NCBI RefSeq assembly: GCF_900106565.1
Contig: NZ_FNNJ01000004.1
Coordinates: 202,434-266,433 of the forward strand
Source: Lutibacter oricola
Lineage (GTDB): Bacteria; Bacteroidota; Bacteroidia; Flavobacteriales; Flavobacteriaceae
Length of the DNA: 64,000 bases
Reading direction: 5' to 3'
Positions 40,483 to 48,417 of the stretch are shown here, one piece after another. How positions within the stretch are numbered: position 1 is the stretch's first letter; every line of letters starts with the position of its first letter. Position numbers and translations under genes: made by a program. The notes beneath the pieces are model-generated. The model saw only the letters and a list, made by a program, of their open reading frames with translations. It was not told the origin of the DNA and searched no databases.

Positions 40483-41841
40483 TTGAAATTAAGTAATTAC
40501 ACATCCGAATTTAAGAATAACTTAAAGTTAGCTACACCTGTTATGATGGGCTCTTTAGGGCATTTATTGGTGGGCTTAATTGATGATATTATGGTGGGTA
40601 GGTTAGGTCCAGTTGAGCTAGCAGCAACTTCATTAGGAAATAGTTTAGTTTTTATTGCGTTATCTATAGGTATTGGTTTTTCATTTGCTATAACTCCTTT
40701 AATTGCAGAGTCTGATGCCGAAGGTGATGATAAAAAGGGACGCTTAATTTTTCAGCACGGTTTATTGTTAACAACTATTATGGGAGTAGCTATGTTTATA
40801 ATGCTACTTTTTATAAAACCTGTTTTGGGCTATTTAGATCAGCCAGAAGAAGTAGTTGTTTTGGCAATACCATATTACGAGATTGTTTCTTTCTCAATGA
40901 TTCCTTTAATGATATTTCAAGGGTTTAAGCAATTTACAGATGGTTTAGCCGAAACAAAATATGCCATGTATGCCACTATTATGGCAAATGTTGTAAATGT
41001 ACTTTTAAACTTTGCTTTAATTTATGGAATTTGGATTTTTCCTAGACTAGAATTGGTTGGTGCAGCTATTGGTACTTTAATTTCTAGAGTTGCAATGGTG
41101 TTTTTTATATACATAGTTTTAAGCAGAAAAAACAAATTTGCAGTGTATATGAAGCGTATAAAGTTGGCCGAAATCAAAGAGCGTATATTTAAGAAAATTG
41201 TAGCTTTAGGTTTTCCAACAGCATTGCAAATGTTGTTTGAAGTTGGTTTATTTGTAGCCTCGGTATTGTTGGCAGGTACATTAGGTGCTTTTTCTCAAGC
41301 AGCAAATCAAATAGCGTTAAAACTGGCTTCTACTACTTTTATGATTGCTGTAGGTATAGGTGTTGCTTCAACAGTAAGAATTGGAAATCAAAAAGGATTA
41401 AAAAATTATATTGAATTACGTAGAATAGCGTTTTCGAACTTTTTATTAATATTTATAATTATGTTTGGATTTTCTATCTGTTTTATGCTGTTTAAAGATA
41501 TTTTACCGCACATATTTACAGACAACATGGAAGTAATTGGAATTGCTTCTAGTTTACTGATTATTGCTGGTTTTTTTCAACTATCAGACGGAATACAAGC
41601 CGTAGTTTTAGGTGCTTTAAGAGGTTTGCAAGATGTAAATGTACCTTCAGCTTTAACATTTGTTGCTTATTGGATTATTGGTTTTCCTGTTTGTTATTAC
41701 TTAGGAAGAACTTTAGAAATGGGTACCTTTGGAATATGGATAGGATTATTAACAGCCCTAACATCATCGGCTGTTATGTTATTATTACGTTTTAATTATT
41801 TGTCTAATAAATTAATAAAAGAAAAAAATGAACTTACCTAA
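40483..41841 (+). CDS. MATE family efflux transporter
   Basis: The 452-residue integral membrane protein has twelve hydrophobic segments in two homologous halves. The first half contains ATPVMMGSLGHLLVGLIDDIMVGRLGPVELAATSLGNSL and the second repeats the pattern around FPTALQMLFEVGLF. It exports organic cations or drugs using an Na+ or H+ gradient. Translation begins at TTG (40483): the following residues KLSNYTSEFKNNLKLA fit the family N-terminus. The gene overlaps the next by 14 bp. Confidence 0.9.
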   Translation: MKLSNYTSEFKNNLKLATPVMMGSLGHLLVGLIDDIMVGRLGPVELAATSLGNSLVFIALSIGIGFSFAITPLIAESDAEGDDKKGRLIFQHGLLLTTIMGVAMFIMLLFIKPVLGYLDQPEEVVVLAIPYYEIVSFSMIPLMIFQGFKQFTDGLAETKYAMYATIMANVVNVLLNFALIYGIWIFPRLELVGAAIGTLISRVAMVFFIYIVLSRKNKFAVYMKRIKLAEIKERIFKKIVALGFPTALQMLFEVGLFVASVLLAGTLGAFSQAANQIALKLASTTFMIAVGIGVASTVRIGNQKGLKNYIELRRIAFSNFLLIFIIMFGFSICFMLFKDILPHIFTDNMEVIGIASSLLIIAGFFQLSDGIQAVVLGALRGLQDVNVPSALTFVAYWIIGFPVCYYLGRTLEMGTFGIWIGLLTALTSSAVMLLLRFNYLSNKLIKEKNELT

Positions 41842-42058
41842 ATTTTTAATGGGAGACAATACCGATTGTCCAAACGATATTTTTGTGCTTCATACAGAAT
41901 TTCCACGCTTTCTAATTAATTTAGTGGATGATGAAATTGAATGGTTAGAAGATTTTGATAATGCCGATCAAGAAGAACTAGAAGTTCAAGTTGCAACTTT
42001 AATAGAAGAGGCTAGTGAGTTTTACGACCGTGAAATGAAACGTTACGAGCAGGAGTAA
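41828..42058 (+). CDS. Small acidic conserved hypothetical protein, 76 aa
   Basis: The 76-residue soluble acidic protein reads MNLPKFLMGDNTDCPNDIFV at the start, followed by FPRFLINLVDDEIEWLEDFD. I recognise the sequence type as a conserved small protein of Flavobacteriia but know no function. It overlaps the MATE gene end by 14 bp in another frame and is probably translationally coupled to it. Confidence 0.7.
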   Translation: MNLPKFLMGDNTDCPNDIFVLHTEFPRFLINLVDDEIEWLEDFDNADQEELEVQVATLIEEASEFYDREMKRYEQE

Positions 42059-42062
42059 TAAG

Positions 42063-42593
42063 TTATTGTTTTAATAATTCTTTAGCTTGACCAACCCAAT
42101 TGTCACGATCAATTCTACCAGGAAAAAACTTGGTTAATTCGGTTACTTTTTCAATATCTTCAGCAGTAAATTTACTAATTTGTTGAAAGTTGTAAATACC
42201 TATGCTATTTAGTTTTTCTTCAATACCTGCGCCTATACCTTTTATAAGTTTTAGGTCGCTTTTATTGTTTTCATTTCCTTCTCCAAATCGACTAAAATTA
42301 AGACCATTTTCAATATTAGGGTCTTTTTGAGTAGGTGTAATATCTTCATCTAAAATAACTGTTTGAATTGAAGTTTTTCCACCGCGTTCAAACGTTTTTG
42401 TTGCTCTAATTTGTGATATATCATCTTTTATTTGAAGGTCTTCATATTCTTGATCAAAATCTATAGTTGGGTTTTCTTTTTGTGCATAGAATTTTTTTCC
42501 AAAATAGAGGCCAATTAGAAAAGCACCCAACATCCAAAAGAAAATCTCTAAGAGATGTGTAAAAGTTTGATTTGTAAAAACGGATAATGTCAT
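42063..42593 (-). CDS. Membrane-anchored helix-hairpin-helix protein
   Basis: The 176-residue protein has one N-terminal transmembrane helix (LLEIFFWMLGAFLIGLYFG) and a C-terminal helix-hairpin-helix domain (LKLIKGIGAGIEEKLNSIGI, YNFQQISKFTAEDIEKV) similar to those of DUF4332 or NADH-dehydrogenase-associated proteins. HhH motifs often bind DNA, but this one may only be a protein fold. The linker is acidic and rich in charged residues. It is 8 bp downstream of the OmpA gene on the same strand. Confidence 0.72.
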   Translation of the reverse strand: MTLSVFTNQTFTHLLEIFFWMLGAFLIGLYFGKKFYAQKENPTIDFDQEYEDLQIKDDISQIRATKTFERGGKTSIQTVILDEDITPTQKDPNIENGLNFSRFGEGNENNKSDLKLIKGIGAGIEEKLNSIGIYNFQQISKFTAEDIEKVTELTKFFPGRIDRDNWVGQAKELLKQ

Positions 42594-42601
42594 GAGGTTG
42601 T

Positions 42602-43471
42602 TTAGTTGATTTTAATTTCAATTCTATTGTTTAAAGCTCTACCTTCAATTGTATATTTATTAGCAATTGGAACAGCTTCACCTTTAGAAAAACTTTGCAT
42701 TGGCATTTGTATGCCTTGTTTTGCAAAATAATTTTTTAGCGCATCTGCTTTTAGTTGACCTTTAATTAGATTTTTTTGGAAATACCCTTTGTTATCGGTA
42801 TGCCCAGTAATACTTATCGTTTTTGTAGGGTGATTTTTTTGATATTGTTTTAATATATGTATGTAATTTTTTAGTTCTGCATCTTCAATTAGAGTTTGGT
42901 TTTCTAACTGAGTGTGTAATATTTTTGTAGTAATTATAGTTTCTAAGCTATCAATTATTGAAGGAGCAAGGTCCTTTATATTTATTTGTATACCATTAAA
43001 AGCAATAGTTTTTTTATTAAACTTTATTGTAGTTTGCTTTGTTGCGGTGTTAATTAAGGAAGCTGTAAAACCTTTGGAGATTAATTCTTTTTTTAAATTG
43101 TTAGCTCTAGCTAAACCTATCGATTCTTTTTCGTTTTTTTCGTAATAACCTAAAATTTCCAACTGTTTTGTATAGTTGTTGTTAATTTTATTCTTTAAAA
43201 AATAGGTTAATTTATAAATGCTATCAATTGAAGAAATTGAGGTTTCATTATTTTTAATTTGAAAACCTTTGGTAGCTTTAAAAAGAGTGTCATTTTTATA
43301 AGCAATAATAAAATTATTAGCTGTTTTTATATTGTTTTGAGAGCCGCTAATTGTTGAATTTGTAATTGAAGTGCAATTATCAAAATTTCTATGCGTCAAA
43401 AAAAAATGTGAAGTTAGTGCAACTGCACTCCACAGTAAAAAAAATAGAAAAGCCTTAATAAAATTGAGCAT
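42602..43471 (-). CDS. OmpA family protein
   Basis: The 289-residue protein has an N-terminal hydrophobic segment and a C-terminal OmpA-like peptidoglycan-binding domain (ISITGHTDNKGYFQKNLIKG, LNNRIEIKIN at the end). A second OmpA-like region lies before it (LEILGYYEKNEKESIGLARANNLKKEL). It probably links the outer membrane or inner membrane to peptidoglycan. It is first in an operon with the HhH protein and has a good promoter. Confidence 0.82.
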   Translation of the reverse strand: MLNFIKAFLFFLLWSAVALTSHFFLTHRNFDNCTSITNSTISGSQNNIKTANNFIIAYKNDTLFKATKGFQIKNNETSISSIDSIYKLTYFLKNKINNNYTKQLEILGYYEKNEKESIGLARANNLKKELISKGFTASLINTATKQTTIKFNKKTIAFNGIQINIKDLAPSIIDSLETIITTKILHTQLENQTLIEDAELKNYIHILKQYQKNHPTKTISITGHTDNKGYFQKNLIKGQLKADALKNYFAKQGIQMPMQSFSKGEAVPIANKYTIEGRALNNRIEIKIN

Positions 43472-43489
43472 TTTTTAATTTTAGCAGGC

Positions 43490-43520
43490 TAAATTTAAAA
43501 AATATTTTAAATATATCAAA
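43490..43520 (-). promoter_or_regulatory. Promoter of the OmpA-HhH operon
   Basis: On the minus strand, TTTG (43517-43520) is followed after 19 bp by TAAATTTA (43490-43497), one mismatch from TAnnTTTG. The start codon at 43471 is 19 bp further. Confidence 0.5.
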
Positions 43521-43574
43521 CCATTTGGTCTTAAAATAGTGAGATTCGCAATGCGTTATACTGAAATATACGTA

Positions 43575-45779
43575 TTATTTTTTTGCAGATTTAACAAGTT
43601 CTAATTTATCTAAGCTTGTTTTGGTAGTAAAAAAACCATAATTAATAAATGCATTGTTTTTTTCAATTTTGTCAATTGTACCACAAGTCTTACTATCTAT
43701 TATTCTAACTTGGTCATTTATTTTAAAAACATAATCTGCTTTTTTCTTGGCTATTTTTTTAGCTTCTGTTTTTTTCTGTTCCCTAACTTTTACAACTTCA
43801 ACTAAAACTTCTTTTTCGGTAACTTGTAATTTTTCTTCAGTTTTTTTCTTTTCTACTTTAACTTTTTTCTTTTGAGCCTTAGTTTTTGGTTTTGGAGGAT
43901 TCTTTTTTAAGTGTTTTGTTTTTTCAATTGCAATCCATTTATTGAATTCGGCATTCAATTCTTTTTTATTGTTGGTTTGAAAATATTTATTAGTAAGTTC
44001 GTTTAGCTTTCTACCATAAATTAGCATTTTTTGATTGCTGTCATACAATTCTTGAAAGCTTTCCAATTTTTGCTGAATCTTATCCTGTTTTTCACTTAAA
44101 GAGCCAGAATGCTCAATAGCTTTTGTTTTTTCTTTTTCTAAAGTTTCAGATGTTTTTTGAAGTTTATTACGTTCCTTTTGAAGTTTAGAAATGGTTTTAT
44201 CCAATCTAATTTTTTCAGTTTCAACACGTTTTTTTGCTCTGTTTATGATGTTGTAAGGTATTCCATTTTTTTGAGCAACTTCAAAAGTAAAAGAGCTACC
44301 AGCTTGTCCAATAAAAAGTTTAAACAAAGGTTCTAAAGTGCGTTCGTTAAATTGCATATTTGCATTAACTACGTTCTCTAATTCATTAGCTAAAACTTTT
44401 AAATTGGCATAATGAGTTGTAATAATTCCAAAAGCTTTTTTGTGGTAAAATTCTTCTAAAAAAATCTCTGCCAAAGCACCACCTAATTCAGGATCACTAC
44501 CAGTACCAAATTCATCAATTAAAAATAGTGTGCTATTATTACATCTGCGTAAAAAAGTACGCATATTTTTTAAACGATAACTATAGGTACTTAGTTGATT
44601 TTCAATTGACTGGTTATCTCCAATATCTGTAAGTATTTCATCAAAAATATAGGTCGAAGAGCGCTCGTGAACAGGAATTAAAAATCCGCTTTGTAGCATT
44701 AATTGTAATAAACCTATGGTTTTTAGCGTAATACTTTTACCACCTGCATTTGGTCCAGAAATAACTATAATTTGTTGCTGCTCGTTTAATTCTAGTGTTT
44801 GCGGAATTGTTTTAAGATTTTGCTCTTTGTTTTTTAACCAAAGAATTGGGTGGTAAGCATCTCTTAAAAATATTTTTTTCTCTTTTGTTATTTTAGGTAA
44901 ACAAGCTTCTATTTTTTGAGCATATTTTGCTTTTGCTGCAACAACATCTAAATTAGTTAAATAGCTTTGATACTCAATAAGGTCAGGGATAAATTCGCGT
45001 AAATCATTAGTTAATTGTTTTAAAATTCTAACAATCTCTTCGTGCTCGTCGTATAGTAAATTTTGAAGTTCTCTACTTGCTTGTAGCGTAGCTTCTGGAG
45101 CAATATAAACAATGCTTCCAGTTTTAGAACTGCCCAATAAGCTACCTTTAACTTTTCGTCTGTGCATTGCTAAAACAGCTAATACACGTTGGTGATCAAT
45201 TACAGATTCTTTAATATCATCTAAATAACCTGCATTATGATATTTGCTTAGAGCTCTAGTAAAACTACCTGCTATTTTTGCTCTTACATGGTTAATTTCT
45301 CGTCTAATTTCTTTTAATAAAGCAGAAGCATTTTCGTCAACTTCACCAAAAGGGGTTATTATTTTTTGAATTTGCTCGGTAATTGCTTTTTGAAGTTCTA
45401 ATTCTTCTGAGCTAGCGAATAGGTGAGGGTAAATAGTTTTAAACTTGGTTAAAAATATTTTTAATTCAAAAATAGTGTTGGCATTGTTAAGTATTTTTAA
45501 AAATGCTGGCGGTTCTAGGTAGCTATTTTCAATATTTAAAAGATGTATTTCTTTTTGAATATCATCAAAATAATGATTTGGAATTCTATTATCGTTTACA
45601 AAAGAAGAATGGTACTCATTTACCTGTTTTAATTCTGTAATTAATAATTCTCTTTTCTTTATAGGTTTTATAGTTAGTGTGGCTTCTTTTCCAAGATCAG
45701 AAATACAGAATTCACTTACCGTATTTAAAATGGTATTAAATTCTAAATCAATGATTGTTTTTTCTGAAATTTTACTCAT
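43575..45779 (-). CDS. MutS2-like DNA mismatch/recombination ATPase lacking an Smr domain
   Basis: About 734 residues counted from the Met at 45779; a 45842 start would add 21 residues and would put the gene's own -7 element inside the coding region. It has the MutS core and ATPase: Walker A GPNAGGKS (about 342-349), LFLIDEFGTGSDPELGGALAE and ITTHYANLKVLA. A coiled-coil and lysine-rich stretch follows. The C-terminus ends in a KOW-like beta segment (FKINDQVRIIDSKTCGTIDKIE) and stops there. Classical MutS2 continues with an Smr nuclease domain, which is absent. Its role may be suppressing recombination or rescuing ribosomes. Confidence 0.87.
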   Translation of the reverse strand: MSKISEKTIIDLEFNTILNTVSEFCISDLGKEATLTIKPIKKRELLITELKQVNEYHSSFVNDNRIPNHYFDDIQKEIHLLNIENSYLEPPAFLKILNNANTIFELKIFLTKFKTIYPHLFASSEELELQKAITEQIQKIITPFGEVDENASALLKEIRREINHVRAKIAGSFTRALSKYHNAGYLDDIKESVIDHQRVLAVLAMHRRKVKGSLLGSSKTGSIVYIAPEATLQASRELQNLLYDEHEEIVRILKQLTNDLREFIPDLIEYQSYLTNLDVVAAKAKYAQKIEACLPKITKEKKIFLRDAYHPILWLKNKEQNLKTIPQTLELNEQQQIIVISGPNAGGKSITLKTIGLLQLMLQSGFLIPVHERSSTYIFDEILTDIGDNQSIENQLSTYSYRLKNMRTFLRRCNNSTLFLIDEFGTGSDPELGGALAEIFLEEFYHKKAFGIITTHYANLKVLANELENVVNANMQFNERTLEPLFKLFIGQAGSSFTFEVAQKNGIPYNIINRAKKRVETEKIRLDKTISKLQKERNKLQKTSETLEKEKTKAIEHSGSLSEKQDKIQQKLESFQELYDSNQKMLIYGRKLNELTNKYFQTNNKKELNAEFNKWIAIEKTKHLKKNPPKPKTKAQKKKVKVEKKKTEEKLQVTEKEVLVEVVKVREQKKTEAKKIAKKKADYVFKINDQVRIIDSKTCGTIDKIEKNNAFINYGFFTTKTSLDKLELVKSAKK

Positions 45780-45788
45780 AAAAAGTGC

Positions 45789-45796
45789 TACTTTTG
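45789..45796 (+). promoter_or_regulatory. -7 promoter element of ung
   Basis: TACTTTTG, an exact TAnnTTTG match, lies 38 bp upstream of the ung start codon at 45835. Transcription would start near 45801, nearly the same base as the divergent mutS2 transcript. Confidence 0.5.
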
Positions 45797-45806
45797 AACT
45801 GCGATA

Positions 45807-45814
45807 CAAAAATA
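45807..45814 (-). promoter_or_regulatory. -7 promoter element of the mutS2-like gene
   Basis: TATTTTTG on the minus strand is an exact TAnnTTTG match 27 bp upstream of the start at 45779. It faces the ung promoter, with the two -7 elements 10 bp apart. Confidence 0.5.
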
Positions 45815-45834
45815 TAAATTTAAGACGAATAGCA

Positions 45835-46503
45835 ATGAACAATGTTGAATTAGCTGAAAGTTGGCAACCTTATTTAAATGACGAGTTTGTAAAACCTTAT
45901 TTTAAAGAATTATCGGCGTTTGTAAAAAGAGAATATGATACTCAAGTGTGTTACCCTCCAAAAAATCAGTTACTTGAAGCTTTTAATTTGTGTGATTTTA
46001 ACAATGTTAAGGTTGTAATTATTGGTCAAGATCCATATCATGGAGAAGGGCAGGCACATGGATTGTGTTTTTCTGTTAATGAAGAAATAAAACATCCACC
46101 TTCATTAATAAATATTTTTAAAGAAATTGAAACAGATTTACAAATACCATACCCTAAAAGTGGAAATTTGGTTCGTTGGGCAAAACAAGGAGTATTGTTG
46201 TTAAACGCTACACTTTCTGTTCGAGCGCATGAAGCTGGTTCGCATCAAAAAAAAGGGTGGGAAAAATTTACGGATGCTGTTATTGCAGAAATTTCAGAAA
46301 ACAAGGAGAATGTTGTGTTTTTATTATGGGGTGGATATGCAAAAAAGAAAGGTGCTAAGGTAAATAAATCAAAGCATTGCGTGTTAGAAAGTGGACATCC
46401 ATCTCCGTTAAGTGCAAATAGAGGGTATTGGTTTGGAAATAAGCATTTTAGTAAAGCAAATAACTATTTAAAAAGTAAAGGTTTAGCAGTAGTACGTTGG
46501 TAA
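45835..46503 (+). CDS. ung: Uracil-DNA glycosylase (family 1)
   Basis: The 222-residue enzyme has the family-1 water-activating loop GQDPYHG (catalytic Asp66), the uracil-recognition region LLLNATLSVR, and HPSPLS with His188. It removes uracil from DNA in base-excision repair. I used the ATG at 45835 because the protein then begins MNNVELAESWQPYLNDEF, like relatives; an in-frame start at 45679 would add 52 non-homologous residues that overlap the divergent gene. It shares a 55-bp intergenic region with the mutS2-like gene. Confidence 0.95.
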   Translation: MNNVELAESWQPYLNDEFVKPYFKELSAFVKREYDTQVCYPPKNQLLEAFNLCDFNNVKVVIIGQDPYHGEGQAHGLCFSVNEEIKHPPSLINIFKEIETDLQIPYPKSGNLVRWAKQGVLLLNATLSVRAHEAGSHQKKGWEKFTDAVIAEISENKENVVFLLWGGYAKKKGAKVNKSKHCVLESGHPSPLSANRGYWFGNKHFSKANNYLKSKGLAVVRW

Positions 46504-46525
46504 TTAATAATTGCAAAGAATAGGT

Positions 46526-46533
46526 TACATTTG
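46526..46533 (+). promoter_or_regulatory. -7 promoter element of the OB-fold lipoprotein gene
   Basis: TACATTTG, an exact consensus match, lies 20 bp before the ATG at 46553 and inside the 5' extension of the longer reading frame, supporting the later start. Confidence 0.5.
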
Positions 46534-46552
46534 TAGCTTAAAACAGAATAAT

Positions 46553-47278
46553 ATGACGGTAAAAAATAATGTAGTAGCACTTTTAGTAATGGTGTTAGTT
46601 TTTGTAGGGTGTAAGGATAAGCAAGGTTATTCGAAAGTAAAAAAGGAAGTTACAACAACAATTAGTTCTTCAGATTCTCATAAAATTGTTGTGAAAGAAC
46701 TAATTCCTGCAGGAACTTATGCTTATTTAAATGTTGAAGAAAATAACAAAACGTATTGGATGGCAGTTCCTAATACTAAAATTGTAGTAGGTGATACTTA
46801 TTATTATGATGGAGGTATGATGATGAAAAGTTTTGAAAGTAAACAGTTAAAAAGAACTTTTGATGAAATTATTTTTGCTGAAGGTATAAGAACTTCTCCA
46901 ACTTCAGAAAAGGTTGTAAAACCAAAAGCACATTCGCATAAAGAAACAAAACAAGTTGAAGTTGCTAAATTATCTAAAGAAAACGGGCAGTTATATTTAA
47001 ATCAAATTTTATCTAACACTAAAAAATATGCTAACAAAAAAGTTGAATTTACAGGTGTTGTGATTAAAGTGAACAAGCAAATAATGAAGAAAAATTGGAT
47101 TCATATTGTAGATGGTTCTGAATTTGGAGGTGTAAAAAGTTTAACTGTTACAACAGACCAATTAGCTAAAGTTGGTGATACTGTTACGGTGGTTGGAAAA
47201 CTAATATTAGATAAAGATTTTGGTTATGGCTATGTGTATGATGTATTATTAGAAAATGCAAAAATAAAAAAGAACTAA
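46553..47278 (+). CDS. Lipoprotein with OB-fold-like C-terminal domain
   Basis: About 241 residues from the ATG at 46553, beginning MTVKNNVVALLVMVLVFVGC, a clear lipoprotein signal. Residues about 45-120 form a beta-rich domain (GTYAYLNVEENNKTYWMAVP), and the last 90 residues resemble an OB-fold (NKKVEFTGVVIKVNKQIMKKNWIHIVDGS, TVTVVGKLILDKDFGYGY) of the tRNA-anti-like or NrfJ type. The charged linker contains HSHKE, which could bind metal. The function is unknown. Confidence 0.72.
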   Translation: MTVKNNVVALLVMVLVFVGCKDKQGYSKVKKEVTTTISSSDSHKIVVKELIPAGTYAYLNVEENNKTYWMAVPNTKIVVGDTYYYDGGMMMKSFESKQLKRTFDEIIFAEGIRTSPTSEKVVKPKAHSHKETKQVEVAKLSKENGQLYLNQILSNTKKYANKKVEFTGVVIKVNKQIMKKNWIHIVDGSEFGGVKSLTVTTDQLAKVGDTVTVVGKLILDKDFGYGYVYDVLLENAKIKKN

Positions 47279-47303
47279 AACTTTAAAATTAGAGCAAAAA
47301 AAA

Positions 47304-47329
47304 GCACCTACTCAGGGTGCATTTTTTTT
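47304..47329 (+). terminator. Terminator after the OB-fold lipoprotein gene
   Basis: A 5-bp stem GCACC/GGTGC with a 7-nt loop is preceded by A8 and followed by A then T8. It lies 26 bp past the stop codon. Confidence 0.6.
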
Positions 47330-47466
47330 ATCTAAACTTAACCAAACAAAATTCAATTCTGAATTCTGATGGGTTTATATCAATATTCGTGCCAAAAACC
47401 AAACTCAATGCTAATTAAAAGTTAACAAGCTTATTTATTGTACATTAAATTAGCTTTATTTCAAAA

Positions 47467-47503
47467 AAAAATCATTTTAAACGGATAGCTTAAAATGATT
47501 TTT
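47467..47503 (-). terminator. Terminator after lipA
   Basis: A 13-bp stem (AAAATCATTTTAA / TTAAAATGATTTT) with a 9-nt loop and T/A-rich flanks lies just downstream of the lipA stop on the minus strand. Confidence 0.7.
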
Positions 47504-47525
47504 AATAATTCTATTTGTAAAAAGT

Positions 47526-48380
47526 TTATTCTAAATGTTTTTGTGCTTTGTATGATGACCTAACTAAAGCACTACTTTCTACGTGTCTAAAACCTAGTTT
47601 TAAACCAATTTCTTCATATTTTTTAAATTGTTCTGGAGTAATAAATTCTTGAACTGGTAAGTGTTTTTTACTTGGTTGTAAATATTGCCCAATGGTTAAT
47701 ATATCTACTTTGGCATTAGCTAAATCTTGCATAGTTTCAATCACTTCTGCTTCAGTTTCTCCTAAACCAAGCATAATACCAGATTTTGTTCTACGTTGCC
47801 CTTGGTCTTTCATATATTTTAAAACCTCTAAACTTCTATCGTATTTAGCTTGTATACGAACCTCTCTGGTTAAACGTCTTACAGTTTCTAAATTATGCGA
47901 AATAACTTCGGGAGCAACAGCTAAAATTCGATCTATATTAGTTGTATTTCCTTGAAAATCTGGAATTAACGTTTCTAAAGTGGTATTCGGATTTGCTCTT
48001 CGAATAGCATTTATTGTTTCAGCCCAAATAATAGAACCACCATCTTTAATATCATCTCTATCTACCGATGTTATTACAGCGTGTTTAATATTCATTAATT
48101 TAATAGAGCGAGCAACTTTTTCTGGTTCTTCCCAATCTACACTTTCTGGCCTTCCTGTTTTAACACCGCAAAAACCACAAGAACGTGTGCAAATGTTACC
48201 TAAAATCATAAAGGTAGCAGTACCTTCAGTCCAGCATTCACCCATATTTGGGCAGCTTCCGCTTGTACAAATTGTATTTAATTTATATTTATCAACCACG
48301 TTACGCAATTCGGTGTATTTTTTACCAACAGGTAATTTTACACGAAGCCATTTTGGTTTTTTTATAGTTGTATCTGACAT
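47526..48380 (-). CDS. lipA: Lipoyl synthase
   Basis: The 284-residue radical-SAM enzyme has the auxiliary cluster cysteines Cys38, Cys43 and Cys49 (CTSGSCPNMGEC), the radical-SAM CxxxCxxC (Cys64, Cys68, Cys71) and the C-terminal SSxxR-like ESSALVR. It inserts two sulfurs into octanoyl-lipoyl domains, supplying the cofactor for the enzyme complexes served by lpdA at 12957-14345. It has a -7 element at 48402-48409. The upstream Nramp gene lies on the same strand with a 37-bp gap, so co-transcription is also possible. Confidence 0.96.
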   Translation of the reverse strand: MSDTTIKKPKWLRVKLPVGKKYTELRNVVDKYKLNTICTSGSCPNMGECWTEGTATFMILGNICTRSCGFCGVKTGRPESVDWEEPEKVARSIKLMNIKHAVITSVDRDDIKDGGSIIWAETINAIRRANPNTTLETLIPDFQGNTTNIDRILAVAPEVISHNLETVRRLTREVRIQAKYDRSLEVLKYMKDQGQRRTKSGIMLGLGETEAEVIETMQDLANAKVDILTIGQYLQPSKKHLPVQEFITPEQFKKYEEIGLKLGFRHVESSALVRSSYKAQKHLE

Positions 48381-48401
48381 AAGTATCTAAAAAATTGATT
48401 G

Positions 48402-48409
48402 CAAAAATA
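48402..48409 (-). promoter_or_regulatory. -7 promoter element of lipA
   Basis: TATTTTTG on the minus strand followed by CAA, an exact TAnnTTTG match, is 22 bp upstream of the lipA start. Confidence 0.5.
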
Positions 48410-48417
48410 CAAAGTTT

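Noticed and set aside
45679..45834. An N-terminal extension of ung
   Set aside because: It overlaps the divergent mutS2-like gene, has no resemblance to uracil-DNA glycosylases, and contains the gene's own -7 element.
45780..45842. An N-terminal extension of the MutS2-like protein
   Set aside because: The added residues are hydrophobic and unrelated to MutS2 and include the gene's own predicted promoter; MSKISEK is a better start.
47279..47525. A small gene between the OB-fold lipoprotein and lipA
   Set aside because: The 247-bp gap contains two terminators and no reading frame of useful length.
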